Shown here: in pieces, positions 18,042 through 29,404 of the stretch
Layout of the letters: every line of letters starts with the position of its first letter
Numbering within the stretch: the stretch's first letter is position 1
Notes under the pieces: generated by a model
What the model saw: the letters and a program-made list of their open reading frames with translations, nothing else
The model's database searches: none
What the model was told of the DNA's origin: nothing
Position numbers and translations under genes: made by a program
Source of the DNA: Lacinutrix himadriensis
GTDB lineage: Bacteria > Bacteroidota > Bacteroidia > Flavobacteriales > Flavobacteriaceae
Direction of reading: 5' to 3'
DNA length: 64,000 nucleotides
Assembly (NCBI RefSeq): GCF_001418105.1
Contig: NZ_LIQI01000022.1
Span: forward strand, 926,726 to 990,725

Positions 18042-18482
18042 ATGTTACTACATAAATCGGAAACCCTAACATTCTTTACTCCAGAGATTTTAGAAAACTC
18101 AGGAGCTGTACTTTTTGATACAGGAATTTCTGCAGGTTTTCCATCTCCCGCTGAAGATTTTAAAGAACAAAGAATTAGCCTAGATCGTGAACTTATTAAA
18201 AATAAGGAAGCCACTTTTTTTGCAAAAGTAAGCGGGCAATCGATGATTGGAGCAGGACTAGACGATAAAGATTTACTCGTTATTGATAGAAGTATAGAAC
18301 CAGCACATAATAAAATTGCTGTCTGTTTTTTAGATGGCGAATTTACGGTGAAGCGTTTAAAAATAGATGATGAAGGTCTTTGGTTACAACCAGAAAACCC
18401 TAATTATCCTATTATTAGAATTACAGATGATAACGATTTTGTTATTTGGGGAATAGTGACCAATGTGATTAAAAAGGTTTAG
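18042..18482 (+). CDS. umuD: UmuD, LexA-like S24 autoprotease subunit of translesion polymerase
   Basis: 146 residues. The self-cleavage site Ala31-Gly32 in ISAGFPSPAED, the nucleophile Ser67 in SGQSMIG and the general base Lys104 in FTVKRL are all present. RecA filaments promote its cleavage, and the product UmuD' activates UmuC. Co-directional with umuC and followed by a bidirectional terminator. An ATG at 18032 is out of frame, so 18042 is the start. Confidence 0.94.
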   Translation: MLLHKSETLTFFTPEILENSGAVLFDTGISAGFPSPAEDFKEQRISLDRELIKNKEATFFAKVSGQSMIGAGLDDKDLLVIDRSIEPAHNKIAVCFLDGEFTVKRLKIDDEGLWLQPENPNYPIIRITDDNDFVIWGIVTNVIKKV

Positions 18483-18523
18483 CTTTTCAATCTATTTTTA
18501 ATGTAACCTTATAGCTATAAAAC

Positions 18524-18558
18524 AAAAAACGCTTCAGAATTTCTGAAGCGTTTTTTTT
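18524..18558. terminator. Bidirectional terminator between umuD and atpC
   Basis: Stem ACGCTTCAGAA/TTCTGAAGCGT flanked by an A run on the left and a T run on the right, so it can stop transcripts from both sides. It is placed between the convergent umuD and atpC genes. Confidence 0.9.
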
Positions 18559-18577
18559 ATAAAATTTGTGTTTGTAA

Positions 18578-18856
18578 TTAGTCTGCTAATACAATCACTT
18601 TGTTGTTATTTATTTCTAAAGTACCAGAGTTAATCGCTAACCAAGTTGCTTTATCGCTTCCTGTAGTAAATTTATCTTTTACTTCTTCTTCTAAAGAAAT
18701 ATCGCCATAAATTTTCACGTTTCCTTCTTTTAAAAGGGAAACAATAGGAGCGTGATCACTAAGTAATTCAAATTCTCCGTTAATTCCAGGAACAGCAATA
18801 CTTTTTACTTCTCCGCTAAATAATGTAGCTTCTGGTGATACAATTTCTAAATACAT
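18578..18856 (-). CDS. atpC: ATP synthase epsilon subunit, short form
   Basis: 92 residues, only the N-terminal beta-sandwich (MYLEIVSPEATLFSGEVKSI, GEFELLSDHAPIVSLLKEG). The C-terminal helical hairpin found in the roughly 135-residue enterobacterial form, which inhibits ATP hydrolysis, is absent. Short epsilon subunits are known in Bacteroidota and Chlorobi. It lies 18 bases after atpD. The remaining F1Fo genes are elsewhere, as is usual for the phylum. Confidence 0.93.
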   Translation of the reverse strand: MYLEIVSPEATLFSGEVKSIAVPGINGEFELLSDHAPIVSLLKEGNVKIYGDISLEEEVKDKFTTGSDKATWLAINSGTLEINNNKVIVLAD

Positions 18857-18874
18857 AGTTTATTGTTTTAAATA

Positions 18875-20413
<1,539 letters not shown>

Positions 20414-20431
20414 TTATTACGATGAACATCT

Positions 20432-20477
20432 TACTCCATTTGAGCGGAGTACGAGGTTTTTTCGCGCTGCAAATATA
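20432..20477 (-). promoter_or_regulatory. atpD promoter element and leader hairpin
   Basis: On the minus strand TATATTTG (20477-20470) matches TAnnTTTG. Between it and the start codon lies an inverted repeat, TACTCC/GGAGTA, with an 8-base loop (20432-20451). The leader of about 80 bases is long for this region and the hairpin could affect translation or stability; that part is inference. Confidence 0.5.
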
Positions 20478-20526
20478 GTGGTTTTAATTTAAAAAATATA
20501 TCATATTTCTCAGATTTTTACGCATT

Positions 20527-20557
20527 AAAAAACGCCTTCATTTTGAAGGCGTTTTTT
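20527..20557 (-). terminator. Terminator downstream of the SGNH lipoprotein gene
   Basis: Stem AAAAAACGCCTTCA/TGAAGGCGTTTTTT with a 3-base loop. It lies 21 bases beyond the stop codon of the minus-strand hydrolase gene and between that gene and atpD. Confidence 0.88.
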
Positions 20558-20577
20558 AATATATATATTTATATAAT

Positions 20578-22134
20578 TTATGGTAATAATGGAGAATGAT
20601 TTACACCATAATCTCCAGCTTTTGCTACGTTACCTGAAGCTCTAAAGTTAGAGCCAAAATCAGTATCTATAGCGTCTAAAAAGGCATTTGCCATTAAAGC
20701 ATATCCTCTAGATGTTAAATGAACACCATCTAAACTTACAAGACCACCAAATACTAACTCTGTATTTAAATCGTATCCGTCAAATGTAACACCTACTGTA
20801 GATGCTTCTGCTAAAATACTATTTAAATCTACTAAAGCTAAGTTAGGATTTGCATCTGTTACTGTTTTAATAGAATTGTTATAATTTGTAATTGCAGTAG
20901 CAATTTCTTCTTGTTCTTCTGGTAATAACACCCATTTGTCTTCTAATGGAACTGCAACACCATAAACCGTTAAAGGATTTCCAGCAACAGCTTCTGTACC
21001 AATAATGTTTTTAGAAGGTAAAACAAACATATCTGCAGCAGTAGCTTGACGCATACTTACTAATTGTGAGTTAAGACCTGTTAAATCTGTAAGGTTTTCA
21101 TCCATAATAACTATAGAGTTATCTGAAGCTGCTCTAAACGTAATTGTTCTTTTAGCAATTTCTGCATCTGCATCTTCTTGCGAAATTGCATTTACGCTTA
21201 CTAAATAAGCAAACGCTCCTTGAATACCTGCGTTATATGGTGCATAAGCAGCATTTACAGCTGTAGTAGTTGGATTATCTAAAGGAATAACATTATATGT
21301 TACTGTAGTAAAATGAGCTAAACTAGTAATGTTTGGTACATTACCCACTACTCCTTTAACACTATTTGTACCATTTGCTGTTAACATGGCAACCATAGCG
21401 TTTAATGCACCATCAAAAGTTGGTAAAGGCGTGATTAAGTCACTACCATCTCCTCCAGATACGGCATATCCTAAAACATCATTACCACCTATTTCACTTA
21501 AAGTGAAAAATGTAGGTGCTTGATCTACTGCTAAATCTAGGATGCTAGCATTAGGTGTTAATCCTGTTAATCTAATAGCATAAGGGTTTGCAGCGGCTGG
21601 GAAATTAGATAAACTTCCAAAACCTGGAGCTAATAAATGGTAACTTTTTGCTCCTGGTACTCCTAAATTATTAAAAGGTCCTGTTGGGTTGTTTAAAACA
21701 AAATCTGTAGTAGACATTGCTGCTGGGTTTACACTTTGTAATGGAACAGGTCCTGCTCCACCAAATACTAAACGCTCAGCAAATAATCTTTCTCCAGTTA
21801 AAGGGTGAAATATTGGACTACCTCCAGCAATTAATCCACCATAATTATCATTCATTAAAGGTTGCGTAAAAGTTCCTCCACCTGCATTTGCAAATTGTTT
21901 TGCTAATGTATTTGGAAATGAATCTTCTTGACCAGCGATAAACAAACCACTATCTGTATAACCAGCAGTAAACGAAGCACCAATTGCAACGTAGTTTGAG
22001 AAATCTGCAGATCCAGCAGTTAAAGTAGGTAAAATTACTTCAGGTTCTGGAGCGTCAATAAAATCATCTTCATTTTTACAAGCTGTAAAACCGACTAGGA
22101 CTGCAGCTAGTAATGCATATTTTATATTTTTCAT
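20578..22134 (-). CDS. SGNH/GDSL-type hydrolase lipoprotein
   Basis: 518 residues with a lipoprotein signal (LVGFTAC, Cys19). Block I is VAIGASFTAGY (the nucleophile Ser variant of GDSL), block III is GGNDVLGYA, and the Asp-His pair is DGVHLTSRGYALMANAF near the C-terminus. The family hydrolyses esters or lipids at the outer membrane. It lies 10 bases downstream of a carboxypeptidase-like-domain TonB receptor, so the pair is probably an uptake and processing unit. The substrate is unknown, possibly a lipid or acylated compound. Confidence 0.88.
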   Translation of the reverse strand: MKNIKYALLAAVLVGFTACKNEDDFIDAPEPEVILPTLTAGSADFSNYVAIGASFTAGYTDSGLFIAGQEDSFPNTLAKQFANAGGGTFTQPLMNDNYGGLIAGGSPIFHPLTGERLFAERLVFGGAGPVPLQSVNPAAMSTTDFVLNNPTGPFNNLGVPGAKSYHLLAPGFGSLSNFPAAANPYAIRLTGLTPNASILDLAVDQAPTFFTLSEIGGNDVLGYAVSGGDGSDLITPLPTFDGALNAMVAMLTANGTNSVKGVVGNVPNITSLAHFTTVTYNVIPLDNPTTTAVNAAYAPYNAGIQGAFAYLVSVNAISQEDADAEIAKRTITFRAASDNSIVIMDENLTDLTGLNSQLVSMRQATAADMFVLPSKNIIGTEAVAGNPLTVYGVAVPLEDKWVLLPEEQEEIATAITNYNNSIKTVTDANPNLALVDLNSILAEASTVGVTFDGYDLNTELVFGGLVSLDGVHLTSRGYALMANAFLDAIDTDFGSNFRASGNVAKAGDYGVNHSPLLP

Positions 22135-22144
22135 ATTCGTTATT

Positions 22145-24949
22145 TTATAAGTTATTAATTGTCCATCCTATGTAGTACATAGAACCAATATGACCAGTAC
22201 CATAAGCAGTAAAGTATTCTTTACCTCCAAGGTTTGTTCCACCTGCTTTAAATGTAGACTTTAATTTTGGTACTCTATAATTAATTTGTGCATCTACCGT
22301 ATGAAATTCTGGTACTACACCATCTCCAAACGTTGCTTCCCAATAATAATCATCACTAAATCTATATGAAAGATTAAATCCAAAGTTTTCAAATAAATTA
22401 GTATTACCAAAAGAAGCTTTAAACTTATGCTCTGGAGTATTAAAGTTTGTTTCGAAATCAGGATTAGCACTTTCGTCATAATCTTGTTTTGTGAAGGTAT
22501 AACTTCCGCTTAAATCGAAACTACCAAATACTTTAGTAGAAAGACCTAAAGAAGCACCATAAGAATTTACATCTACACTAGAATTTGTATACGCACTATA
22601 TGCTTGGTAATCCCCATTAGCAATTGCTGCTACAGATAAAGGAGTTCCTACATCTCCATATAAAGGAGCAACTACAACTTCTTGAGAAATGAAATCTTGA
22701 TACTTATTATAATACGTACTAAAATCTACAATTAACTTATTGAATTTTCCTCTATACCCAATTTCCATAGAAGTTACTTTCTCTGGTTTAACAATCTCTG
22801 GGTTAGCAATAGCATCTGCTGTTAATAAAACTGCAGGGTTGTTTGTTGCTGCAAGAGCTTCAACTGCACTTTGTGTATACGAATTGTTATACGCTGCAGC
22901 ACCTGTTTGTGTAATAGTAGCAGATTGTCCGTATTGGTTTTGTCCTACTGTACTAATATTATAATTTCTAGAATATCTGTCTAAATTGTCTGGAGCAGAA
23001 CCTATTAAAATAGCACGACCTGAATCTAAACCAATAAATAAATCTTGTGTTGTTGGGTTTCTAAATCCTGTTTGGATAGACCCTCTAATATTATGATTTT
23101 GGTTTAGTGTTAAACCTAAAGATAATCTTGGAGAAATAAAACCGTCAAAAAATTCTGATTTATCATAACGAGCAGAACCTGTTACTTTTAATTCCATGTC
23201 ATCATTAAGTTCGAAATTTTTCTGAATTTGTGTATATACACCAAATTCTGAATAATCTATTTCGCTATTACCATCAGTATAAATAGTACCACCAGAATTT
23301 AAATTGTATTTTCTATAAGAACCACCAACTTGAATATCTGCAAAGTCAACTAAGTGACTAAAGTTATAATTACCATCTGCATGGTAATATTTAGATGCAT
23401 CTTGAAATTTAGATCCCGTAGTTAAATCTGGGTCATTTATACTTCTATTAAATGCTGCTTTAAACTCTGGAGAACCTGGCTCAAAACGTTCAATACCATC
23501 ATTTCCATTCGTATCAATTACTTCATCAGCAACATCTCTAGCTAAAGCGTGTTTTTGTGCTTCTGTTAAACCTTGAGGGTTACCTGTTAACTCGATACCA
23601 GCAATAGTTCCTATGTAATCTCCAAACCAATCTGCATCACTCTTCCAAGCTCTGTTAATTTGAATTCCTGTAAACACCATGTCATAAGAATCTCCTGCTT
23701 TATCAGCGACAACATATCCTCTTAAGAAATAATTGTCATTTTTTAATTCTAATTTATGTTGTTGTTGGAAGAAGTTATCGATGTTATATCTATTTGTTCC
23801 TTGATAAATAGTAGAACCTGTTCCTACTTTACCAACATAAGAAACTTCAAAATTACTATCTGTAATTGGGCGATAGTATAATCCCCAATCAGATTTAATA
23901 CTTTCCGCATTATAATCTGTTAAATCTGCTTCATTATAACCTGTTCTACTAACTTCAACATCTGGAATAAAACCAAAACCTGAAGCAGATCTTATGTTTG
24001 TTGAAACTTCATCTCCATAAACATTTAAACCATTATAGTTAATGTTACTAGTACGAGTTCCACCTACCATGTCTGTGTCGTCAATACTATTCGCTGCCCA
24101 ATCTGTTCCTTTTAGGAAACCAAAATTTATTTTTGCAGCAAATTTTTCGCTAAATTTGTGAGCTATACGTACACCTAAATCGGTATAAGCATTATCTCCT
24201 GAAGCTTTTTGAGAAGTGATACCTTGTTTGATGAAACCACTAATACCATGGTGATCGAAAGGACTTTTACTTCGCATAAAAAGAATACCATTAAAAGCAT
24301 TTGCACCATATAATGCAGAGGAAGCTCCTGGTAATAATTCGACACTTTGAACATCTGTTTCAATCATACCAACTAAGTTTCCAATAGGAAAATTTAAAGC
24401 TGGAGTAGAATTGTCCATTCCGTCTACTAGTTGCATGAATCTTGTATTTGCAAATGTTGCAAAACCTCTTGTATTTACAGATTTAAATGTTAAACTGTTT
24501 GTGTTTACATCTACACCTTTTAAGTTTTCTAAACCACCATAAAAATCAGCTGATGCTGTATTTTTAATTTCTTTTAAACCAAAACGCTCTACAGTTACTG
24601 GAGACTCAAAAACACGTTCTGGAGTTCTAGAAGCTGAGATTACCACTTCATCTAAAGAAGTTCCTTCTGCTAAAATAAAGTTAAAGGTTTGGTTGTTTGC
24701 CGTTACTTCTTGTGAAGAAGGCTCAAAACCAATGCTACTTGCTTGTATAGTAAATGGAGGGTTTTGATTTACTGTTAATGTGAAGTTACCATCAAAATCG
24801 GTAACAGTACCAACGGAGGCACCTACAACAATAATGTTTGCACTAGGAATTGGTAAGTTGCTATCGTCAACCACTGTTCCTGTTATTGTTGTTTGTGCAA
24901 AAGTTAATCCACAAAAAAGCAACAATAGAATTGAAAGAATTGTTCTCAT
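22145..24949 (-). CDS. TonB-dependent receptor with N-terminal carboxypeptidase-like domain
   Basis: 934 residues. Signal peptide to about 18, then a carboxypeptidase-D regulatory-like domain (about 20-95, TTITGTVVDDSNLPIPSANI), a plug domain (about 100-225, with a VELLPGASSALYGANAFNG segment) and a large barrel to the C-terminus (YIGWTINNL). It would import a substrate using TonB energy. It is the first gene of an operon with the SGNH lipoprotein. It is not followed by a SusD-like gene, so it is not a standard glycan utilisation pair. Confidence 0.92.
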   Translation of the reverse strand: MRTILSILLLLFCGLTFAQTTITGTVVDDSNLPIPSANIIVVGASVGTVTDFDGNFTLTVNQNPPFTIQASSIGFEPSSQEVTANNQTFNFILAEGTSLDEVVISASRTPERVFESPVTVERFGLKEIKNTASADFYGGLENLKGVDVNTNSLTFKSVNTRGFATFANTRFMQLVDGMDNSTPALNFPIGNLVGMIETDVQSVELLPGASSALYGANAFNGILFMRSKSPFDHHGISGFIKQGITSQKASGDNAYTDLGVRIAHKFSEKFAAKINFGFLKGTDWAANSIDDTDMVGGTRTSNINYNGLNVYGDEVSTNIRSASGFGFIPDVEVSRTGYNEADLTDYNAESIKSDWGLYYRPITDSNFEVSYVGKVGTGSTIYQGTNRYNIDNFFQQQHKLELKNDNYFLRGYVVADKAGDSYDMVFTGIQINRAWKSDADWFGDYIGTIAGIELTGNPQGLTEAQKHALARDVADEVIDTNGNDGIERFEPGSPEFKAAFNRSINDPDLTTGSKFQDASKYYHADGNYNFSHLVDFADIQVGGSYRKYNLNSGGTIYTDGNSEIDYSEFGVYTQIQKNFELNDDMELKVTGSARYDKSEFFDGFISPRLSLGLTLNQNHNIRGSIQTGFRNPTTQDLFIGLDSGRAILIGSAPDNLDRYSRNYNISTVGQNQYGQSATITQTGAAAYNNSYTQSAVEALAATNNPAVLLTADAIANPEIVKPEKVTSMEIGYRGKFNKLIVDFSTYYNKYQDFISQEVVVAPLYGDVGTPLSVAAIANGDYQAYSAYTNSSVDVNSYGASLGLSTKVFGSFDLSGSYTFTKQDYDESANPDFETNFNTPEHKFKASFGNTNLFENFGFNLSYRFSDDYYWEATFGDGVVPEFHTVDAQINYRVPKLKSTFKAGGTNLGGKEYFTAYGTGHIGSMYYIGWTINNL

Positions 24950-25123
24950 TTTTTAGTTTTAGTTAAATTATTTGAGCCAATATAATTAAATATTATGATA
25001 ATTTTAAGAAGTTTTTTTAAAAATTATGCACGCATAGTACTATTCTTTTAATTTTAGGGGCTAAAATTTGAGAATTTCTTAAAAAATGACAGCAATAATA
25101 AGGTTTCTGTAAAAACGCTATTG

Positions 25124-26971
25124 CTATTCTACTGTTACAGATTTTGCTAAATTTCTTGGTTGGTCTACATTTCTATTTAGCATTACTGCAATGTGGTAAG
25201 ACAATAATTGTAGTGGTATGGTGGTAAGTAAAGGAGTTAAAGATTCTAAGGTTTCTGGAACCTCAATAACATGATCGGCTAGGTTTTTAACATTGGTATC
25301 TCCTTCTGTTACTATACCAATTATTTTTCCTGCTCTTGATTTTATTTCTTCAATATTACTTACAACTTTTTCGTAGTGTCCTTTTTTTGTTGCTATAACA
25401 AAAACTGGCATTTGTTCATCGATTAAAGCTATTGGACCATGCTTCATTTCTGCTGCAGGGTATCCTTCAGCGTGTATGTATGAAATTTCTTTTAATTTTA
25501 ATGCACCTTCTAAAGCTACCGGGAAGTTATAACCTCTTCCTAAGTAAAGACAGTTTTTTGCATCTTTATATATTTTTGCAACGGCTTGAATATGTGATTC
25601 TGATTGTAATGCTCTTTCTACTTTTTCAGGAATTAATTCTAATTCTTGTAAGTGATAGTGGTAATCCGGATTTGATATTTTTCCTTTTGCTTTGGCTAAT
25701 TTTAAAGCAATTAGTGTTAATACTGTGATTTGAGTTGTAAATGCTTTTGTAGATGCTACACCAATTTCTGGTCCTGCATGCGTATAAGCACCTGCGTGCG
25801 TCTCTCTAGCTATGGAAGATCCAACAACATTACAAACACCAAATACAAATGCACCATTTTGTTTGGCAAGCTTAATTGCTGCTAAAGTATCTGCTGTTTC
25901 ACCAGATTGCGAAATAGCAATAACGATGTCTTTATTTGAAATTACGGGGTTTCTATATCTAAATTCTGAAGCATATTCTACTTCAACAGGTATTCTTGCT
26001 AAATCTTCAAAAATATATTCGGCTACTAGTCCGGCGTGCCATGAAGTACCACAAGCAACGATAGTTATTTTGTCTGCTTGAAGAAACTTGTCTAGATTGT
26101 CATCTACTCCAGACATTTTAATAATCCCTTTTTTTGCTAAAAGACGTCCTCTGTAGGTATCTCTTATTGCATCAGGTTGTTCATGAATTTCTTTAAGCAT
26201 AAAGTGTTCATAGCCTCCTTTTTCAATTTGCTCTAAATTCATTTGAAGCTCTTGAACATAAGGTGCTACAACAGAATCATCTTTGATTTTTCTGATTTTA
26301 ACCTCTTTATTTAATCTAATAATTGCCATTTCTTCATCTTCTAAATAGATGGCACTTTTTGTGTATTCTAGAAAAGGAGTAGCATCACTAGCAATAAAAA
26401 ATTCGTCTTTACCAACTCCAATAGCTAATGGGCTTCCTAGACGAGCGATAACTATTTCGTCTGGTTTGTTTTTGTCAATAACGGCAATTGCATAAGCTCC
26501 TACTACTTGGTTTAGTGCGATTTGTACCGCTTTACCAAGTTTTACGTTTTCTTTAAGTTTTACGTCTTCAATAAGATTTATTAAAACTTCAGTATCTGTG
26601 TCAGATTTAAAGGTGTAACCTCTTTTGGTTAATTCTGTTTTAAGAGCTGCATAATTTTCTATAATACCATTATGGATAATTACTAGATCTCCAGAGTTTG
26701 AAGCGTGTGGGTGTGAGTTTACATCGTTAGGTACACCGTGGGTTGCCCAACGTGTATGACCTATTCCTAAGTTACCATTAGTAGAAATTTCGTTTTCTAA
26801 TTTTTTTTGTAAATCGGCAACTTTACCTTTGGTTTTAGATATCTTTAGGTTTTCACCATCAAAAAGGGCAATTCCTGCACTGTCATATCCTCTGTATTCC
26901 AGACGTTTTAGTCCTTCAAGAATGATTGGGTATGCTTCTCTATGACCTATGTAACCTACTATACCACACAT
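25124..26971 (-). CDS. glmS: Glutamine-fructose-6-phosphate aminotransferase (isomerizing)
   Basis: 615 residues. Cys2 (MCGIVGYIGHREA) is the glutaminase nucleophile. The N-terminal Ntn domain (about 1-225) is followed by two SIS domains (about 290-430 and 460-600) and the C-terminal DQPRNLAKSVTVE, which forms the sugar site. It makes glucosamine-6-phosphate for peptidoglycan and lipopolysaccharide. It follows the DUF4270 gene by 6 bases in a three-gene minus-strand operon. No glmS ribozyme is seen upstream. Confidence 0.98.
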   Translation of the reverse strand: MCGIVGYIGHREAYPIILEGLKRLEYRGYDSAGIALFDGENLKISKTKGKVADLQKKLENEISTNGNLGIGHTRWATHGVPNDVNSHPHASNSGDLVIIHNGIIENYAALKTELTKRGYTFKSDTDTEVLINLIEDVKLKENVKLGKAVQIALNQVVGAYAIAVIDKNKPDEIVIARLGSPLAIGVGKDEFFIASDATPFLEYTKSAIYLEDEEMAIIRLNKEVKIRKIKDDSVVAPYVQELQMNLEQIEKGGYEHFMLKEIHEQPDAIRDTYRGRLLAKKGIIKMSGVDDNLDKFLQADKITIVACGTSWHAGLVAEYIFEDLARIPVEVEYASEFRYRNPVISNKDIVIAISQSGETADTLAAIKLAKQNGAFVFGVCNVVGSSIARETHAGAYTHAGPEIGVASTKAFTTQITVLTLIALKLAKAKGKISNPDYHYHLQELELIPEKVERALQSESHIQAVAKIYKDAKNCLYLGRGYNFPVALEGALKLKEISYIHAEGYPAAEMKHGPIALIDEQMPVFVIATKKGHYEKVVSNIEEIKSRAGKIIGIVTEGDTNVKNLADHVIEVPETLESLTPLLTTIPLQLLSYHIAVMLNRNVDQPRNLAKSVTVE

Positions 26972-26977
26972 AAATTA

Positions 26978-28579
26978 TTAGTTTTCTGGTTCTGTATAAA
27001 AAATTTCTAGTTTTACTCTTTTTTCATCTGGGACATTTGCTTTACTACCATGTAAAACCGTTCCTCTTGGTGACATTACTGTTCCTGATGATACTTTATC
27101 TTCACTATCAAGAATGCTATATGGTAAAACCTCATTAACGTTAGTGGAAACCATTAGTCCAAGTTTAAGATTTAAAGAATCTCTTAAAAGAATATTATTT
27201 AAATATTCTGTCAGTCTGATTTTATATTTCACACCAAAACCATCGCTATCTCTTTCTAAAATCGAGGAATGATACTCGGCAGAATACTCAGGATCTATAG
27301 TGTTTGGATTGTCAATATAATAATCTATAACGGGAACGTTGTTCTTTATATCGTAAATTATTACTCTATTTGGCTCTTGATCTTTGTTTAAACCAGCAGT
27401 TTCATCTACATAAAAAACTAAGTTCGCTTCGTTAATAAGGCGTTGGTCTTTATACGTGTCTATAAAAATCTCATAATCATCTGGTAATTCATTGTTGTCT
27501 GTGTCTTCATTACCAAATAAATCTATAATAGCCATAGATCCTTCTCCCCCTTTTATATATAATTTATCATCACCATTAATTTCATCAGGGTTGTTGTAAG
27601 CATTGATTACATCTGTGTTGGTAATGTTGTTTTCAAATATATTAACTCGGTTTCCATTTAGGTTTATTTGAAGTGTTTGATCTTCTCTAAGAGCGGTACC
27701 ATCTTCATCCGTTTCACCAGTAAGGTTGGTGTAATTAAGTTCAATCATTGCATTGCTAAAATCAAGCAGGAGCAAACTACCTTTATTATCGACAGCTTCT
27801 GCTTTAAAATAAAGACCTCTAAAGTAATTTTTGAAATTATTTTCATTACTTAATTCAGACATACCTTCTTTGTTGAAAAACAAATCTTCCCAGAAATTAG
27901 CAGGCATATTTAGTTCTTCTCTAAACCTTGGAGATAATTTTACTTCCTCTTCTTCGCCATCTTCAATAGTCGTTACCGTTAACTCCGCATTACTTGGAGT
28001 AAAATAAGGGCTTTCTATTGCCTCAAATAAAGTAGCATCTGTGTGATTGTCAAAGTTTATAGTTGTATTTGCGTTGGAATAGTATTTTTGAGATTCCTCT
28101 AGATTTTCTGGGTCAATATCTCTTAAAAAATAACCGTTTTTATAAATAGATAGTTTTATTGGAGAATCCCCAAATAAAGAATCTTGTGCCGTCATAGAAT
28201 AGGTAGATTCTCCATCTGTTGTATCCTCAAGTGTTGCAAAGTAAGGAATAGATAATATTACAGAAACAAGTTCTGGTGAGTCACCAAATTCTGGAGCATA
28301 AGATGAAAGTGTCGCTTGTGTTACAACACTTGCAGTGGTTAAGCCGTATACATCATCATTATAAACACCTAGTAAATTAGAAGAAAGACCATTAGTTTGA
28401 ACAGCTTCTATCTTTTTATTATATGTTGTAACCGTAAAAGTGGCGTCTTTTGTGCTAAAATTTTGATATCCTTGAATATCACTTTCTAGGGTAGAAAAAT
28501 CTTTGTCACAAGCTACAAATGTTAATGTCATTAACGAAAGTAGGCTAATTGTTTTAATTGCTTTAATTGTCTTTTTCAT
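26978..28579 (-). CDS. DUF4270-family lipoprotein
   Basis: 533 residues with a lipoprotein signal peptide (LMTLTFVACDKDFSTLES). The body is beta-rich with many acidic stretches and fits the DUF4270 family, which in flavobacteria is found between a glycogen-synthase-like gene and glmS. The family's function is unknown. A role in envelope biology is inferred from lipidation and from glmS next to it. Confidence 0.85.
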   Translation of the reverse strand: MKKTIKAIKTISLLSLMTLTFVACDKDFSTLESDIQGYQNFSTKDATFTVTTYNKKIEAVQTNGLSSNLLGVYNDDVYGLTTASVVTQATLSSYAPEFGDSPELVSVILSIPYFATLEDTTDGESTYSMTAQDSLFGDSPIKLSIYKNGYFLRDIDPENLEESQKYYSNANTTINFDNHTDATLFEAIESPYFTPSNAELTVTTIEDGEEEEVKLSPRFREELNMPANFWEDLFFNKEGMSELSNENNFKNYFRGLYFKAEAVDNKGSLLLLDFSNAMIELNYTNLTGETDEDGTALREDQTLQINLNGNRVNIFENNITNTDVINAYNNPDEINGDDKLYIKGGEGSMAIIDLFGNEDTDNNELPDDYEIFIDTYKDQRLINEANLVFYVDETAGLNKDQEPNRVIIYDIKNNVPVIDYYIDNPNTIDPEYSAEYHSSILERDSDGFGVKYKIRLTEYLNNILLRDSLNLKLGLMVSTNVNEVLPYSILDSEDKVSSGTVMSPRGTVLHGSKANVPDEKRVKLEIFYTEPEN

Positions 28580-28594
28580 AGTAATTTGATGCAG

Positions 28595-29404
28595 TTAGCT
28601 TAAAACTTCTGTGTTGTAAAAATTGGTGTAAGCTTCACTAAATTCATCTTTATTTTTGTACTCTAATACGGGTTTTTTAGATGCTGCTAAATGTGTTTCA
28701 ATGTCTTTTGGTAATTCTTCAGATGCAACTATTAAAGCGTCAGAATAGTCAATAGCAACTTTCATTAAGTTTGTAAAAGTTGGTTTTTTAAGCGTTTCTA
28801 TCGCGTCACCTTCAATGTTATCAAATTTTACTTTGTTAGACATGTCTTTATTTAACGATCCTTCAAAGGTTTGATTGTATATAGACGTAACTATTTTACT
28901 TTCATTAAATAGTGGTTCGTTTTTATAATACTCTTTTAAATATAAAGGTAATAAAGCAGCTAGCCAGCCATGAACATGAATAATATCTGGAGACCAGTTT
29001 AATTTTTTCACCGTTTCTATAACACCTTTTGCAAAGAAAATTGCGCGTTCATCATTATCTGGGAATAATTTACCGTCTTCGTCTGTTAAAGTCGCTTTAC
29101 GCTTAAAATATTCATCATTATCTATAAAATAAACCTGAATACGCTCTTTTGGTATCGATGCAACTTTTATAATAAGTGGCATATCTAAATCATTAATCAC
29201 TAAATTAATTCCAGAAAGTCTAATTACTTCGTGTAATTGATGTCTTCTTTCATTAATGTTTCCATATCTAGGCATGAATATTCTAATCTGACCACCTTGT
29301 TGGTTTACCATTCGAGGTGTTTCAAATGACATTGAAGAAATTTCGGTTTCTGGTAAATAAGGTACGACCTCAGATGATACATACAATATCCTCTTATCTT
29401 TCAT
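28595..29404 (-). CDS. Half-length glycogen-synthase-like protein (GT5 N-terminal domain only)
   Basis: 269 residues matching only the N-terminal Rossmann half of glycogen/starch synthase (RILYVSSEVVPYLPE, IHVHGWLAALLPLYLK, VTSIYNQTFEG). The ADP-glucose-binding K-x-G-G motif near the N-terminus is replaced by PETEISSMSF, and the whole C-terminal catalytic half is missing. It is therefore unlikely to be an active synthase. Because the protein is conserved-looking and sits at an operon head with DUF4270 and glmS, I take it as a repurposed domain and not a decayed gene. Annotation pipelines usually call it glycogen synthase. Confidence 0.85.
   Translation of the reverse strand: MKDKRILYVSSEVVPYLPETEISSMSFETPRMVNQQGGQIRIFMPRYGNINERRHQLHEVIRLSGINLVINDLDMPLIIKVASIPKERIQVYFIDNDEYFKRKATLTDEDGKLFPDNDERAIFFAKGVIETVKKLNWSPDIIHVHGWLAALLPLYLKEYYKNEPLFNESKIVTSIYNQTFEGSLNKDMSNKVKFDNIEGDAIETLKKPTFTNLMKVAIDYSDALIVASEELPKDIETHLAASKKPVLEYKNKDEFSEAYTNFYNTEVLS

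Noticed and set aside
24950..25123. Possible glmS ribozyme or riboswitch around glmS
   Set aside because: This gap lies downstream of glmS, which starts at 26971, and only 6 bases separate glmS from the DUF4270 gene upstream. No room for a glmS ribozyme exists.
25432..26081. Plus-strand ORFs inside glmS
   Set aside because: They lie on the antisense strand of an unmistakable glmS; their composition reflects its codons.
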